Positions 31,281-43,011 are shown, counted from the first letter of the stretch. The stretch is DNA of 64,000 bases from Pseudopyrenochaeta lycopersici (GCA_003313425.1 NHZP01000025.1:682001-746000); one strand, 5' to 3'. Numbers and translations are program-made. The notes: generated by a model from the letters alone, not told the origin.

Positions 31281-31824
31281 ATGTCAATGTCACTCTCAGC
31301 AGCCTCTTCAGCTAAGCAGTCCTCCTCAGACCCTCAGTCCAAGTTTCTGTCCCCAGCCAAACGTAAATCTAATCAGCCCCCCGAACCAATCACTCCCGAA
31401 ACCCCCTCGATAGATGGTAGGATTGCAACCATACTACCATGTAAGACATGCTGGCAAACTACCTATTACCTTATTCTAATTTGCAATCCAAGCACAAACA
31501 CATAACACTCTATACACAGAGGAGATATTACTACCGCTAAAGCGCTCACGTATAGAGAGCACGAAAACGACATTTCCCAATACAAACTCGTCATCTCCGA
31601 GTACTCTCGACGAACAACCACATCCTAACTCCCTAAAGAATTAACAACCAGCGATAATAATAAACAACAAGCATAATAACACTTCAACACCATTAAGTCC
31701 TACCCATCCCCCTACCATTAATTTCAATCGATCTACTCTCTCCGAATCTCCAATTCAATCTACGGAGGAAACGACAAGGCCACATCGAACTCGTCAGCCT
31801 ACGAAGAAAGTATTAAACATTGAC
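31281..31824 (+). pseudogene. Unrecognised Ser/Thr/Pro-rich protein, one stop
   Basis: From ATG 31281 a Ser-rich frame (MSMSLSAASSAKQSSSDPQS) runs to a GT-AG intron at about 31416-31519. The second exon keeps the same low-complexity style (EEILLPLKRSRIESTK), meets one TAA near 31641, then stays open to TGA near 31824 with KKVLNID. The composition is consistent across intron and stop, which favours a once-real coding region. There is no known domain and the function is unknown. Confidence 0.3.
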
Positions 31825-32527
31825 TAAATAAGTCCAGGAAAACAACTCTGATCGGATCATTGAAACTGGTGTCCGCCACATACCATGCTTTCTACCAAGC
31901 TAAGCTCGTCAATAATGAACACAATTACAATTACCTAGTACAATTACCTGGTACAATTACCTGGTACAATTACCTGGTACAATTATCTGGTACAATTACC
32001 TTTACCTTCGTTCCTCAAGGCTGTTCTCAGCTAATCGCCCTGCGATTTGCGCTTCCTGTCTCTTAAAGTAACGTGCATCCCTGCGTGGCGGACATCCCGC
32101 CGTACCGGAACACCAGAATCATGTTCTATCACAGCCACCCCGACAGTGATTCGAATCTATAGATAATCTCGGAATAGAATCTTTCTGACCCAATATCTAC
32201 CGTCGCCTTGAATTTATTGCGTTGACTGTCTTGCTTACTATACAATACCACAATCTACAGCGAGCACCTACAACACTACCATCTCGGATGATCTCGGGTG
32301 AGATTACAGTATGACAGAATTGTACAAAAGCTTGCTGAGCCATGAAGTACTCTTTAAAGAATGTATACCGAGCGCAGAATTGTATCCAAGCAGCTTGGTG
32401 CGTTATAGCAGCTGCCTGTTGTCTCATCGAGCAGGACCGCTAAGCGAGAGCCTACTCGTCGTAGTACAGAAAGGGCCTAGCCGTAATTTATCGATAATAC
32501 TATACCATCGCAACTGACTCGTTGAGA
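31825..32527. other. No gene; minisatellite then left flank of MULE-1
   Basis: Contains the 13-bp tandem repeat at 31921-32003 and otherwise short frames only. The last nine bases (TCGTTGAGA) are the probable, diverged MULE-1 target duplication. Confidence 0.45.
31921..32003. repeat. 13-bp minisatellite, about six units
   Basis: Tandem units of GTACAATTACCTG with single-base variants (for example TTATCTG), preceded by a partial unit. Confidence 0.85.
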
Positions 32528-32597
32528 GGCTAGTGAGATTTGTCCCCCCGTTTTTGAGATTTGTCCCCCCTTTGAGATTTGTCCCCCGCGCTAGTCT
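32528..32597 (+). repeat. MULE-1 left TIR with triple GAGATTTGTCCCC motif
   Basis: Three GAGATTTGTCCCC units separated by short C/T-rich spacers, mirrored at 40905-40971. Probable transposase binding sites. The MULE-2 TIRs (52313-52376 and 55305-55367) have the same triple arrangement with different spacers. Confidence 0.85.
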
Positions 32598-34437
32598 TAA
32601 AACCAATCAATGTAATAATAGATTACGGCTAATCAAAGTGCACCAATTCTCGATGTCTAAGAGGAATCCTAATGCTAGATTATTCATATGATACAATTTA
32701 TTTTCTATTGACGTCGTTGTCTTTTACGCGGGCCAAGAGCCTTCCACGCCTCTGGAGCTGCCACTGCTGCAGCACGCTTAGGCCGCGGTGGAGGAATATC
32801 ATGAGTCTTAATAAGTGCATTCTGAGCATCAACTTGCGCAAATCTCTCAGCATAGAAAGCTTCCATATCTCCAAAGTGATAGTTCCAGGCCATAGTGGGA
32901 GTACAAGAAGCGAAAAGCCCTTCCGTAGCGAGAGCCATATTCCGCGCTTCCACCAACTCTACAGGGTCATCTTCCTGCCCCGTCTCTGTTAAGAAGTTGG
33001 TCGCTGAGATCATGTTGTTGCATTCATATAGAACGGGCTGAGACCGTCGACTCTCGATATCGGCTAGGAACTCTTGCAACGACGGGGGACGCCAGGCAGG
33101 AGGTGAAGCCACTGTAACGGACACAGCAACAGCAACAGGCGGAGACGAACGAGGGGAGGCAAGAGTAGGTACAGGAGCGGGCGCAGGGATTGATACAGAC
33201 ACACAGGTGGTCACAGGATTTGCACTTGCTGTAGATGTAGGAATCGACAGGGTCACAGAGGCATTCACTTGTCGTAGAGCTTCAGCGAGGGTTTGACCAT
33301 GGGGTTGATGTTGAGGTTGGAATTGAGGAATAGAAGGCGGCACGCGTCGTTCGAAAGCTGATGGATCTCGCCGAGTTGATGCCTCGTTTCTCCTTAGTCC
33401 ACCTCTTGTCTGCGCAGTGAGCGGCTCCAGAACAGAATGATGTGGCCTTGGAGACAAGTGCATAGACGGTCCTTGCTCGCGCTGATAGCGCCAATGGTCA
33501 TCGTAGAGATGATTTAGTCGTAATGTTGATCCAGCCCTCGTCACTTCTTGCAGCGTATGGCGACATGGAAGACCGTTCGTTTTCTCGAAAAGGCCTGAAC
33601 AAGGATGTCCACCGCGACGCTGTCTCTGCTCTTTCTGGCGCAGTAGATCCTGTTGCCTGATCCGCTCGATTGCTGGTGGCGTCAGGACATCATGGATGCC
33701 GGGAGGCAGGAATGGCATCGACTCTAGTCTGTGCCCGAACTTGACGCTATGCCTGGAAGCGGCTATTTCTTTCCTGTATTTGTTGTATTGACTCTTAACC
33801 ATTTGCCCAATCCTCTCCACAACGCGCAGCAAGTCACCTCGGGAGGTCATGAGGTAGTCCTTCAAGACCTTGTGCATTCCTTCAACAGGTGAGCTTGTAA
33901 TCGTGTTGTAGTGTCGGTGATGAGAAGTCCACGCCGCTGCCCACTCGGTGCGCGTGAGGTATTGATTCTCTCTTAGGTATCTGCAGAGCTCTTGCTGGTA
34001 GTTGTAGTCTTTAAGTAGTTCGTCCCACTTAAACTGGAACTCCAGTGGTCTTTTTGCGTAGACAAGCTGCTCTAGTTAGTTCTATGAGTGATTTGTTCAC
34101 AGAATCGCTTCGTTCAAAGCAGACTTGTCGGCAATATGTGCTTATCAATGTTCTTATCAATCAATATCAATATTCATCCAAGTAGGCAATATCAATATGG
34201 GATATCGTTATCAATTCAATATTGATAAGTATTGATAAGGGCACGTGCACACCCACTTCTCACCACCTTTTTGCTTTTTTCGCCTTTTTTCGCCTTTTTT
34301 GGTGTTCTTCCGCGCCCTTTCGCGTCCTTTCGCGTTTTCCTTTTTTGCACCTTTTGCGTGCAAATCCCAGGGTATCTACCGGTTTATCTCTCTGCTGCAT
34401 GCTCCACAACCACCGCCATAAACCATTCTACAACGTT

Positions 34438-36658
34438 ATGGCCTCCCAGAACTCCCAAGGTCGGCCTATCCGACCTCCTTCCTCCTCATCCACACCCTCT
34501 CTACCCACTACGCCTTCCTCCAGAGCCTCTCCTAGCCCATGGCGCTTCCTCAATGACAAACCACATCGACCTGACCGTAGCCGTGAGGACGTAAAGTCAA
34601 GAAAGAGGCGTGCTGCTGATATATGGACACACTTTCGGAAGCCAGAGAATGATGAGGCAATGCGCGATAAGTCAGGGCAATCACTGATGTATTGTAAGGA
34701 CTGTGACGGCTATGGGAAACCCTGGGCTACTGCTATTACCACTAACGCTAGGACTCATATGGCGAATCTACATCAAGTCTACGTTGATGTTGAAGAGCCG
34801 AAGGGAAAGAAAGTACGGCAAGTCTCTCTCCAAGCAGCCCTTCAAATGTCGGTAAAGAAGCAGGTAGAGAAGAATACCGAGGATGTGGAGGAGGTTCTTA
34901 CGAAGGCGCTTAACAAAGACGCCTTCTACGAGGCACAAATCCAGCTTGTTACTCGCCGCCGCTTGCCTTTCAACTGTGTTGAATGGCCAGAATACCAAGC
35001 GCTCCTAATGGCAGTTAATCCAGAGGTCGAAAACCTACTTATCGAGTCACACACTACTATACCTGTCCACATTGAGCGAAGCTTTAAAACACACTACGCT
35101 ACCATTAAGGAGCGCCTACACAGGGCAAAGTCTCAAATCCACTACTCTATCGATCTCTGGTCATCGGCAAACCGGAAATCATTCCTTGGCATCTGCGCGC
35201 AATTCGTTGGACACGACTACACCCTCCGCAAAGCTCTCCTCTCCCTCCCACAGTGTCGCTTCTCTCACAGCGGCGAGACGATGGCAAGGCATATTCTCGA
35301 GACAATACAAGCCTATGAGGTTACGGAGAAGACAGGCTATATTATTGGGGATAATGCTTCCAGTAACGACACTTGTTGTAGGGCTATTGCAAATGCTCTT
35401 ACAAAAATTGGGGTGGAATTCAATGCAAAAAAGAGGCGGATTCGATGCAGCGGTCATATAATCAATCTATCTCTTGATGCCTTCCTCTTTGCAACTACAG
35501 TAGAAGCCCTTGAGGCTGCCATTGAGGCTGCAAAAGAGGAGTCTGATATCACTGTGGTTGAAGCATTGCAAGAGCAGCTTCGTGAGAAGAGAGGCGACAA
35601 GAAAGGCAAAAGAATGCGACTCCTTAACGAGGCTAGGTGGCAGTCCAATGGAGCGCTTGGGAGCCTCCATGGTATCGCTGTCTATATTCGCTCCTCCACT
35701 ATATTGACTGATGAGTGGGAGGCACTTGCTGGGAAGCTTCTGGGCATCGATAACGCAACACGCTGGAACTCCTGGTACAAGTTGATTGCATTGGCCGTTG
35801 AGAAGCAGGATGCTTTGAATAAGTTCTGTCAAAAGCATCATAGAGCCCTTGGTGGCGCTGTTCTTTCTGCGGAAGATTGGGAGACTCTTACAATGACTCT
35901 TGAATTCTTACAGCCATTTAATCAAGCAACACTTACACAGGAAGCTAACTGGTCATCGCTTGACCAAGCTCTCTGGACAATGGATATCCTCTTTAAACAC
36001 TACGAGGAAGCAAAGGTATGTTGCTGATAAAAAACTTATTTATACTGCTAATCTTAAGTAGATTCAATATAAAAACAACTCCCATATAGTCAACTCCATT
36101 AATATGGGGTGGTATGTCCTTGACAAGTATTACAAATCCTCTGACGAAGCGCCTGCCTATACCACAGCCCTCCTCCTCCATCCCCGACGCCGCCTCAAGT
36201 ATATTGATATCAATTGGGTATCCTCCTGGAGAGAACCGGCCCTTACTACCGCAAGAGAGATTTGGGCAAATTATAAGGATCTGCCTCTTCTAAAGTCGCA
36301 GAAGGAGGCGGATAATTCACAACCAGAACTCTCAAAATTTGAGAGGCTTGCGGCGGAGCTTGACGTTATGGAAGAGGAGGAAGAGGAGGATGAATTCGAG
36401 AAATTTGTGAACGCAAAGCCTTGTAAGATCACTTGCTCTCCTTTGGAGTGGTGGTGTAAAGAGGAGCAGCGACTAGAATACCCTCGGCTTCATCAAATGG
36501 CGATGGATATCCTTTCTATTCCTCCAATGTCTGATGAAGCCGAGCGCGTCTTCTCAGGCGTACGGAGAACTATCTCATGGGACAGAGCTAGGCTAGGAGC
36601 ATGGATTGTGGAGATGACAGAGGTTCTGCAGACTTGTCGGCAATTCAATATTGATTGA
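34438..36658 (+). CDS. hAT-4A transposase, C-terminal tail replaced, 724 aa
   Basis: Exons 34438-36015 and 36062-36658 (46-nt intron). The protein is the same as the intact hAT-4B transposase up to VEMTEVL, where hAT-4B inserted; the last 46 residues are replaced by nine residues read from the hAT-4B terminus (QTCRQFNID). The BED-like zinc finger (CKDCDGYG...HMANLH near residues 80-115), core (SIDLWSSANRKSF, GDNASSNDT, NATRWNSWY) and dimerisation domain (MSDEAERVFSGVRRTISW) all remain, so it may still be an active enzyme. Start ATG 34438 chosen for its Ser/Pro N-terminus MASQNSQG; an earlier in-frame ATG at 34399 is possible. Confidence 0.85.
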
Positions 36659-39404
36659 TAAGGGTGATATTGATATTGAATTGATATCCAGACCCAAGAT
36701 TGATATTGAATTGATAATATTGCCAAGAATCACCCGATTGGGACTAGCATATAGAATCTATGGTGTTTCAGACACTTTGGGCACCTATAGTCCGGAAAGC
36801 CCATTGTCATCGCTTTCTACTTCGGCTGTGATATTGCCAGGATCTTCTGCCGGTATGTAGAGTGTCTGGATAAGCCCGTTCTTATTCCAATTACCCAGAA
36901 CCTCTGTCATCTCCACAATCCATGCTCCTAGCCTAGCTCTGTCCCATGAGATAGTTCTCCGTACGCCTGAGAAGACGCGCTCGGCTTCATCAGACATTGG
37001 AGGAATAGAAAGGATATCCATCGCCATTTGATGAAGCCGAGGGTATTCTAGTCGCTGCTCCTCTTTACACCACCACTCCAAAGGAGAGCAAGTGATCTTA
37101 CAAGGCTTTGCGTTCACAAATTTCTCGAATTCATCCTCCTCTTCCTCCTCTTCCATAACGTCAAGCTCCGCCGCAAGCCTCTCAAATTTTGAGAGTTCTG
37201 GTTGTGAATTATCCGCCTCCTTCTGCGACTTTAGAAGAGGCAGATCCTTATAATTTGCCCAAATCTCTCTTGCGGTAGTAAGGGCCGGTTCTCTCCAGGA
37301 GGATACCCAATTGATATCAATATACTTGAGGCGGCGTCGGGGATGGAGGAGGAGGGCTGTGGTATAGGCAGGCGCTTCGTCAGAGGATTTGTAATACTTG
37401 TCAAGGACATACCACCCCATATTAATGGAGTTGACTATATGGGAGTTGTTTTTATATTGAATCTACTTAAGATTAGCAGTATAAATAAGTTTTTTATCAG
37501 CAACATACCTTTGCTTCCTCGTAGTGTTTAAAGAGGATATCCATTGTCCAGAGAGCTTGGTCAAGCGATGACCAGTTAGCTTCCTGTGTAAGTGTTGCTT
37601 GATTAAATGGCTGTAAGAATTCAAGAGTCATTGTAAGAGTCTCCCAATCTTCCGCAGAAAGAACAGCGCCACCAAGGGCTCTATGATGCTTTTGACAGAA
37701 CTTATTCAAAGCATCCTGCTTCTCAACGGCCAATGCAATCAACTTGTACCAGGAGTTCCAGCGTGTTGCGTTATCGATGCCCAGAAGCTTCCCAGCAAGT
37801 GCCTCCCACTCATCAGTCAATATAGTGGAGGAGCGAATATAGACAGCGATACCATGGAGGCTCCCAAGCGCTCCATTGGACTGCCACCTAGCCTCGTTAA
37901 GGAGTCGCATTCTTTTGCCTTTCTTGTCGCCTCTCTTCTCACGAAGCTGCTCTTGCAATGCTTCAACCACAGTGATATCAGACTCCTCTTTTGCAGCCTC
38001 AATGGCAGCCTCAAGGGCTTCTACTGTAGTTGCAAAGAGGAAGGCATCAAGAGATAGATTGATTATATGACCGCTGCATCGAATCCGCCTCTTTTTTGCA
38101 TTGAATTCCACCCCAATTTTTGTAAGAGCATTTGCAATAGCCCTACAACAAGTGTCGTTACTGGAAGCATTATCCCCAATAATATAGCCTGTCTTCTCCG
38201 TAACCTCATAGGCTTGTATTGTCTCGAGAATATGCCTTGCCATCGTCTCGCCGCTGTGAGAGAAGCGACACTGTGGGAGGGAGAGGAGAGCTTTGCGGAG
38301 GGTGTAGTCGTGTCCAACGAATTGCGCGCAGATGCCAAGGAATGATTTCCGGTTTGCCGATGACCAGAGATCGATAGAGTAGTGGATTTGAGACTTTGCC
38401 CTGTGTAGGCGCTCCTTAATGGTAGCGTAGTGTGTTTTAAAGCTTCGCTCAATGTGGACAGGTATAGTAGTGTGTGACTCGATAAGTAGGTTTTCGACCT
38501 CTGGATTAACTGCCATTAGGAGCGCTTGGTATTCTGGCCATTCAACACAGTTGAAAGGCAAGCGGCGGCGAGTAACAAGCTGGATTTGTGCCTCGTAGAA
38601 GGCGTCTTTGTTAAGCGCCTTCGTAAGAACCTCCTCCACATCCTCGGTATTCTTCTCTACCTGCTTCTTTACCGACATTTGAAGGGCTGCTTGGAGAGAG
38701 ACTTGCCGTACTTTCTTTCCCTTCGGCTCTTCAACATCAACGTAGACTTGATGTAGATTCGCCATATGAGTCCTAGCGTTAGTGGTAATAGCAGTAGCCC
38801 AGGGTTTCCCATAGCCGTCACAGTCCTTACAATACATCAGTGATTGCCCTGACTTATCGCGCATTGCCTCATCATTCTCTGGCTTCCGAAAGTGTGTCCA
38901 TATATCAGCAGCACGCCTCTTTCTTGACTTTACGTCCTCACGGCTACGGTCAGGTCGATGTGGTTTGTCATTGAGGAAGCGCCATGGGCTAGGAGAGGCT
39001 CTGGAGGAAGGCGTAGTGGGTAGAGAGGGTGTGGATGAGGAGGAAGGAGGTCGGATAGGCCGACCTTGGGAGTTCTGGGAGGCCATAACGTTGTAGAATG
39101 GTTTATGGCGGTGGTTGTGGAGCATGCAGCAGAGAGATAAACCGGTAGATACCCTGGGATTTGCACGCAAAAGGTGCAAAAAAGGAAAACGCGAAAGGAC
39201 GCGAAAGGGCGCGGAAGAACACCAAAAAAGGCGAAAAAAGGCGAAAAAAGCAAAAAGGTGGTGAGAAGTGGGTGTGCACGTGCCCTTATCAATACTTATC
39301 AATATTGAATTGATAACGATATCCCATATTGATATTGCCTACTTGGATGAATATTGATATTGATTGATAAGAACATTGATAAGCACATATTGCCGACAAG
39401 TCTG
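36629..39404 (-). mobile_element. hAT-4B, complete (2776 bp), nested in hAT-4A
   Basis: Both termini read CAGACTTGTCGGCAAT inward and are flanked by the perfect 8-bp duplication AGGTTCTG (36621-36628 and 39405-39412), which lies in the 3' coding region of hAT-4A. Orientation is opposite to hAT-4A, so 34120-36628 and 36896-39404 form an inverted repeat of 2509 bp; translations of both arms are the same wherever compared. Confidence 0.97.
36785..39086 (-). CDS. hAT-4B transposase, intact, 751 aa
   Basis: Exons 39086-37509 and 37462-36785 give 2256 nt without a stop. Domain content as for hAT-4A, plus the native C-terminus (GNWNKNGLIQTLYIPAEDP and onward). Acidic cluster EEEEEEDEFEKF lies between core and dimerisation domain. 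Perfect termini, perfect TSD and an open frame make this a candidate autonomous element. Confidence 0.92.
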
Positions 39405-40971
39405 AGGTTCTGGGTAATTGGAATAAGAACGGGCTTATCCAGACACTCTACATACCGGCAGAAGATCCTGGCAATATCACAGCCGAAGTAGAAAGCGATG
39501 ACAATGGGCTTTCCGGACTATAGGTGCCCAAAGTGTCTGAAACACCATAGATTCTATATGCTAGTCCCAATCGGGTGATTCTTGGCAATATTATCAATTC
39601 AATATCAATCTTGGGTCTGGATATCAATTCAATATCAATATCACCCTTATCAATCAATATTGAATTGCCGACAAGTCTGGTTCAAAGTATTCCGGCTGCC
39701 GGGGCGGGCATACCTGAGTCCAACGCTTCATGAACGCAGTCCTGTGTTCGGCGATCTTCTGCTTCTCCTCTTTCGTCCTACCGTCGGCGTCTCGCCAGGT
39801 CTGTTGGGCCTTCGTCTGGACGTTCTTGTTGATATGCCACACGCACAAGAGTTGAGGAACTCCTGGGAGTAGCGAGCGAGCTGCCGTCTTCAATGCTTCC
39901 TCCTGATCGCTGATAAATACACGTGGTCGTTGTATCCCTGTCTTGAGGAGGAAGTTCGCGATTGCCCAGTGGTAGTCTGCTTGCGTCTCGTTGCTGAGGA
40001 AGCAGAAGCCTGCAGAGAAGAAGGTCTGTAGATTGGTACAGCCAAGCATGTGCAACAGTGGGAGCTTATACTTGTTCGTTCGGTAGGTGCAATCCATCAA
40101 GAGTACATCTGGGTTGGCGAGAAGCAGCTCTACCTGCTTCTGGTGGGCGAAGAAGAGATTTTATACATGGTTATTATTGTCCTTCTTGACAGCGAATATC
40201 CAGTCTGCCGTAGATAAGTCGTCCAGCAATGTCTCTATTAGACTTCTCCCATTCAAGTGTTTCTCCCGAATTGCCTTCCTCTCGCCCCGGATATCGGTTG
40301 CAGAGACCAGTGTGTCTTGGTCTTCCCTTTGAATTGCAGCTAGTATCTGCATTGGCCGCGCCCCAGCATGGGTCATTGACTCAATCACTTCTTTCTGTGC
40401 TGATGTACGCCTGCGATAAACATTGTGCGCGCTAGGGTTGATGGATCGAGGGTGATTGTGATGCTTGTCCTGAACCTCTAGCTTCCACTGGTCGTTGTGC
40501 TTTACCTTGAAGATGACAAGCTTAAAGGGACATCCTGTTGACCGTGTGCTTGTGCTCAGTATCTTCGCGCTTAACTGGTAGTTTCTGAATCGATCACAGT
40601 GATAGTAATATCGTGTTTTAACATTAGAATTGTGAGGTTTACTCCGCTTAAGGACAAACCCGTAGCCATGCTGCATGCCATGAGTCTTGAGGGCTTCATA
40701 TACTTCTTCATAGGAGTCGTAAATAAGATCTGGAGGAGGTGTAATATCTTCCATACTGAAATATAGACGACTGATAATAACCTTAATACCACAGTCGCGT
40801 GTGCATGATCCTGCGTGCTACGAAGACGCGCTGTTTTCGTGCCGACGGTGTCGCGTTCATAGATTACGCGCTAGGCTAGGTTGAGTGAATAATTTCCGCT
40901 AACACTAGCGCGGGGGACAAATCTCAAAGGGGGGACAAATCTCAAAAACGGGGGGACAAATCTCAGCAGCC

Positions 40972-41330
40972 TGGATGAGAACGCGCAACATCTGACGCAC
41001 AGTAGCCGCAGCTAATCCCAAAGTGGCGTACGGCGATGCGTCCGATTCAGGTAAAAAAATTAAATTTTGTGGCGTCTGGGGAATTCCGGGTGGCGTGTAA
41101 GCCACCAGTTTCTGCGGAAACCATGGGGAATGCATATTCGTAGCCGGTCTAAAACCTAACCAATACCACATCGGACCACTGACGAAAAGTGCTACCACGT
41201 TGGCTCAGGTATATAACTTCCACTGTTCTCAGGGTCTGAATTCCTTTGTTCTAGCAGCGTGTGCTTCTTCACACAACTCGTTATTGTTTGAAGCCGTCGA
41301 AGCCCCTTCCGCACCAATCCTGGCACTCAA
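40972..41330 (+). promoter_or_regulatory. Upstream region of the SAT4 gene
   Basis: No gene. A TATA-like GTATATAAC lies near 41208-41216, about 120 bases before the ATG, followed by a pyrimidine-rich leader. Confidence 0.4.
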
Positions 41331-42734
41331 ATGTATTCTCTAAATCTTTCGCAACGAGACGAAGTCGAGGGTGTTATGCCACCTCCTCCTGGTATTACGC
41401 CAAACTTTACCAATCCACCGTCCAAATCGCATATTCTTATCATTGTTTATATCGCGTGTCAAATATTCTCAACTCTGTTCACGATATTGCGGTTTTACAC
41501 TGCTCTCTTTATCACACGCCACCTATATGTAGACGATTGTAAGTCCTCCCGCTGTTCCCACGAAGGACCTCTGCTGACATTCTATAGATCTATTACTTTT
41601 TGCATGGGTTAGACTCACAGCAATATATTTACGGGGATGTTTTGCTGAACAAGTACCTTGAACTTAGATTTCTGCCTTCGTATGCATAGTAATTGGCTGC
41701 ATCAGTAGGTAGCTCATATATTCACGTGGACACGGGAATTGACTAGACGTTTCCAGCTACGCAGTGTGGAGTTGGACGACACATATGGGATGTCCGAATG
41801 TCCGATTGGAATCTCACATGTATAAAAAAAGTAAGAAAGTCCTTCTGCCGGTTTAATCATTGTGCGCTCAAATAACGGACTGACTGACTTGATTTTTAGG
41901 TTTCGTCGATTGGCGGAACCTTTTATGGCATTTCAGTGATGTTCACCAAAGCCTCGATCCTCATGCTTTTCATTCGATTCGTGCCCTGGGGCAACCTCCG
42001 AATCGCTATATACATCATAATGGCAATTGTGGTGTTGTCTAGCCTGGTGGCATCGTTTGGATGGCTGTACTCCTGCCAGCCAATGGAGAAATACTGGGAT
42101 CCTACAATCACCGGCGGCTCATGCATTAACTGGGCAACGATGCCGGTCTTTAATGGCGTTATGAACGCTGCTACTGATTTTGCAATTCTTATCCTACCAG
42201 CTCTAATTTTACGTGGTACCCGACTCCCCAAGAGGCAAAAGATTGGCGTTATAATAGTGTTAATGACGGGAGGATTGTATGTTGTATGACTAGATATATT
42301 ATACTGAAGCAAAAAGAGCTAACACGCGAATTAGTGTTGTAGTCATCGCCGTTATTAGGTTAAAGCAGTCAGTGGACTTGATCCACACAACGGATTTGAC
42401 CTGGGAGATTTTTCCCTTCCAAGTGTGGTCGTAAGTGCCAGTGGAATCGACTTCAGCTTCCAATAATGGTCATCTTTTCTGACGCTAGGCTCTTAGGGCG
42501 ATTGAATTGCATGTAGCCATCGTTTGCGCCTGTCTCCCAGCTGGAAAACCTTTTCTTCGGAAGCACATGCCTAGGGTTATGGGGAGTAGTTATGGCGCTA
42601 CTTCCGCTGTGACAAAGCGACGCACCATACATTCCAATCATACACAGCGCCTTCCTTTAAGGGATGCAGGTGAAAACCCCCAAGATATTATCTTGGAAGG
42701 CGATCTAAATAGTAAGCAGCGAAGACATATTTAG
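41331..42734 (+). CDS. SAT4/rhodopsin-like integral membrane protein, 355 aa
   Basis: Fungal-specific seven-helix family (SAT4, rhodopsin domain fungal-type); cellular role generally unknown, some members near secondary-metabolite or virulence genes. Six exons 41331-41538, 41588-41652, 41747-41830, 41900-42276, 42335-42430 and 42497-42734 sum to 1068 nt with matching phases. Family landmarks: PPPPGITPNF N-terminus, first helix, LYVDDYLLLFAW, GVGRHIWDVR, KASILMLFIRF, the loop PMEKYWDPTITGGSCIN, PKRQKIGVI, and FPFQVWSAIELHVAIVCACLP before a hydrophilic tail ending KQRRHI. The second intron (94 nt) is the least certain. No inactivating change seen, although TEs lie on both sides. Confidence 0.88.
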
Positions 42735-43011
42735 ATTGCATCTAGGCTCGCTAACAGTTCTGATATAGGGAGAAGCCCAACCTATGTATCCACCGCCACA
42801 GTCGAACTTGGGACAGAACAGCCCGTTAGCGCAGATTATGGTTCGGACAAAGGATTAATTATAATGGGTAATAGAGGAGCTGAGAATAGCGGTGCTTAAC
42901 CTCTACGTACAACGTACTCTGGTAAGCGAGCCGCAGACCTGCTTAGAATGATATCTATCGCGATAAGGATACTTATCCTGATATCCTGATAGTGTGCTAA
43001 AATGATATATA

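Larger units (their letters stand above)
34120..39679 (+). mobile_element. hAT-4A, interrupted by hAT-4B
   Basis: Starts CAGACTTGTCGGCAATATG at 34120 and ends TTGCCGACAAGTCTG at 39679, flanked by the perfect 8-bp duplication GTTCAAAG (34112-34119 and 39680-39687). Without hAT-4B and one duplication its length is 2509 plus 267 = 2776 bp, exactly that of hAT-4B. Subterminal DNA is full of TTATCAAT/ATTGATAA motifs. Confidence 0.97.
32705..40754 (-). pseudogene. MULE-1 transposase, one stop, intron carries nested hATs
   Basis: Exon 1 40754-39714 and exon 2 34066-32705 match the intact MULE-2 protein throughout (347 and 454 codons). Exon 1 has the FAR1/WRKY-like DNA-binding start (YYYHCDRF), the MULE catalytic core with LLMDCTYRTNKYK and FISDQEEAL, and LLCVWHINKN (C-x2-H). 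Exon 2 has a SWIM-type CSGLFEKTNGLPCRH and a long Pro/Ser-rich tail. The GT donor (39713) and AG acceptor (34067) are preserved, so the 5.6-kb hAT nest lies wholly within the intron. A TAA at 40161-40163 replaces the CAA seen in MULE-2, so the copy is likely dead. Confidence 0.9.
32528..40971 (-). mobile_element. Mutator-like transposon MULE-1 (2.9 kb plus 5.6 kb insert)
   Basis: Terminal inverted repeats begin GGCTAGTGAGATTTGTCCCC and contain three spaced copies of GAGATTTGTCCCC on each side (32528-32597 and 40905-40971). Flanks TCGTTGAGA and TGGATGAGA agree at 7 of 9 positions, a plausible decayed 9-bp MULE duplication. Removing the nested hAT-4 pair leaves about 2876 bp, nearly the same as MULE-2 without its LTR. 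The right end reads CAGCAGCC where MULE-2 has CACTAGCC. Confidence 0.9.

Noticed and set aside
34120..39679. The large palindrome as an assembly artefact
   Set aside because: Both the inner and the outer element have their own different, perfect 8-bp target duplications, and the inner one lies at a defined point in the coding region of the outer. A false fold-back would not create these. Long-read confirmation is still listed as a check.
42941..43000. TATCGCGATAAGGATACTTATC-type palindromic stretch as a transposon end
   Set aside because: It resembles hAT-3 subterminal DNA only over a few bases and has no terminal CAG and no partner end.
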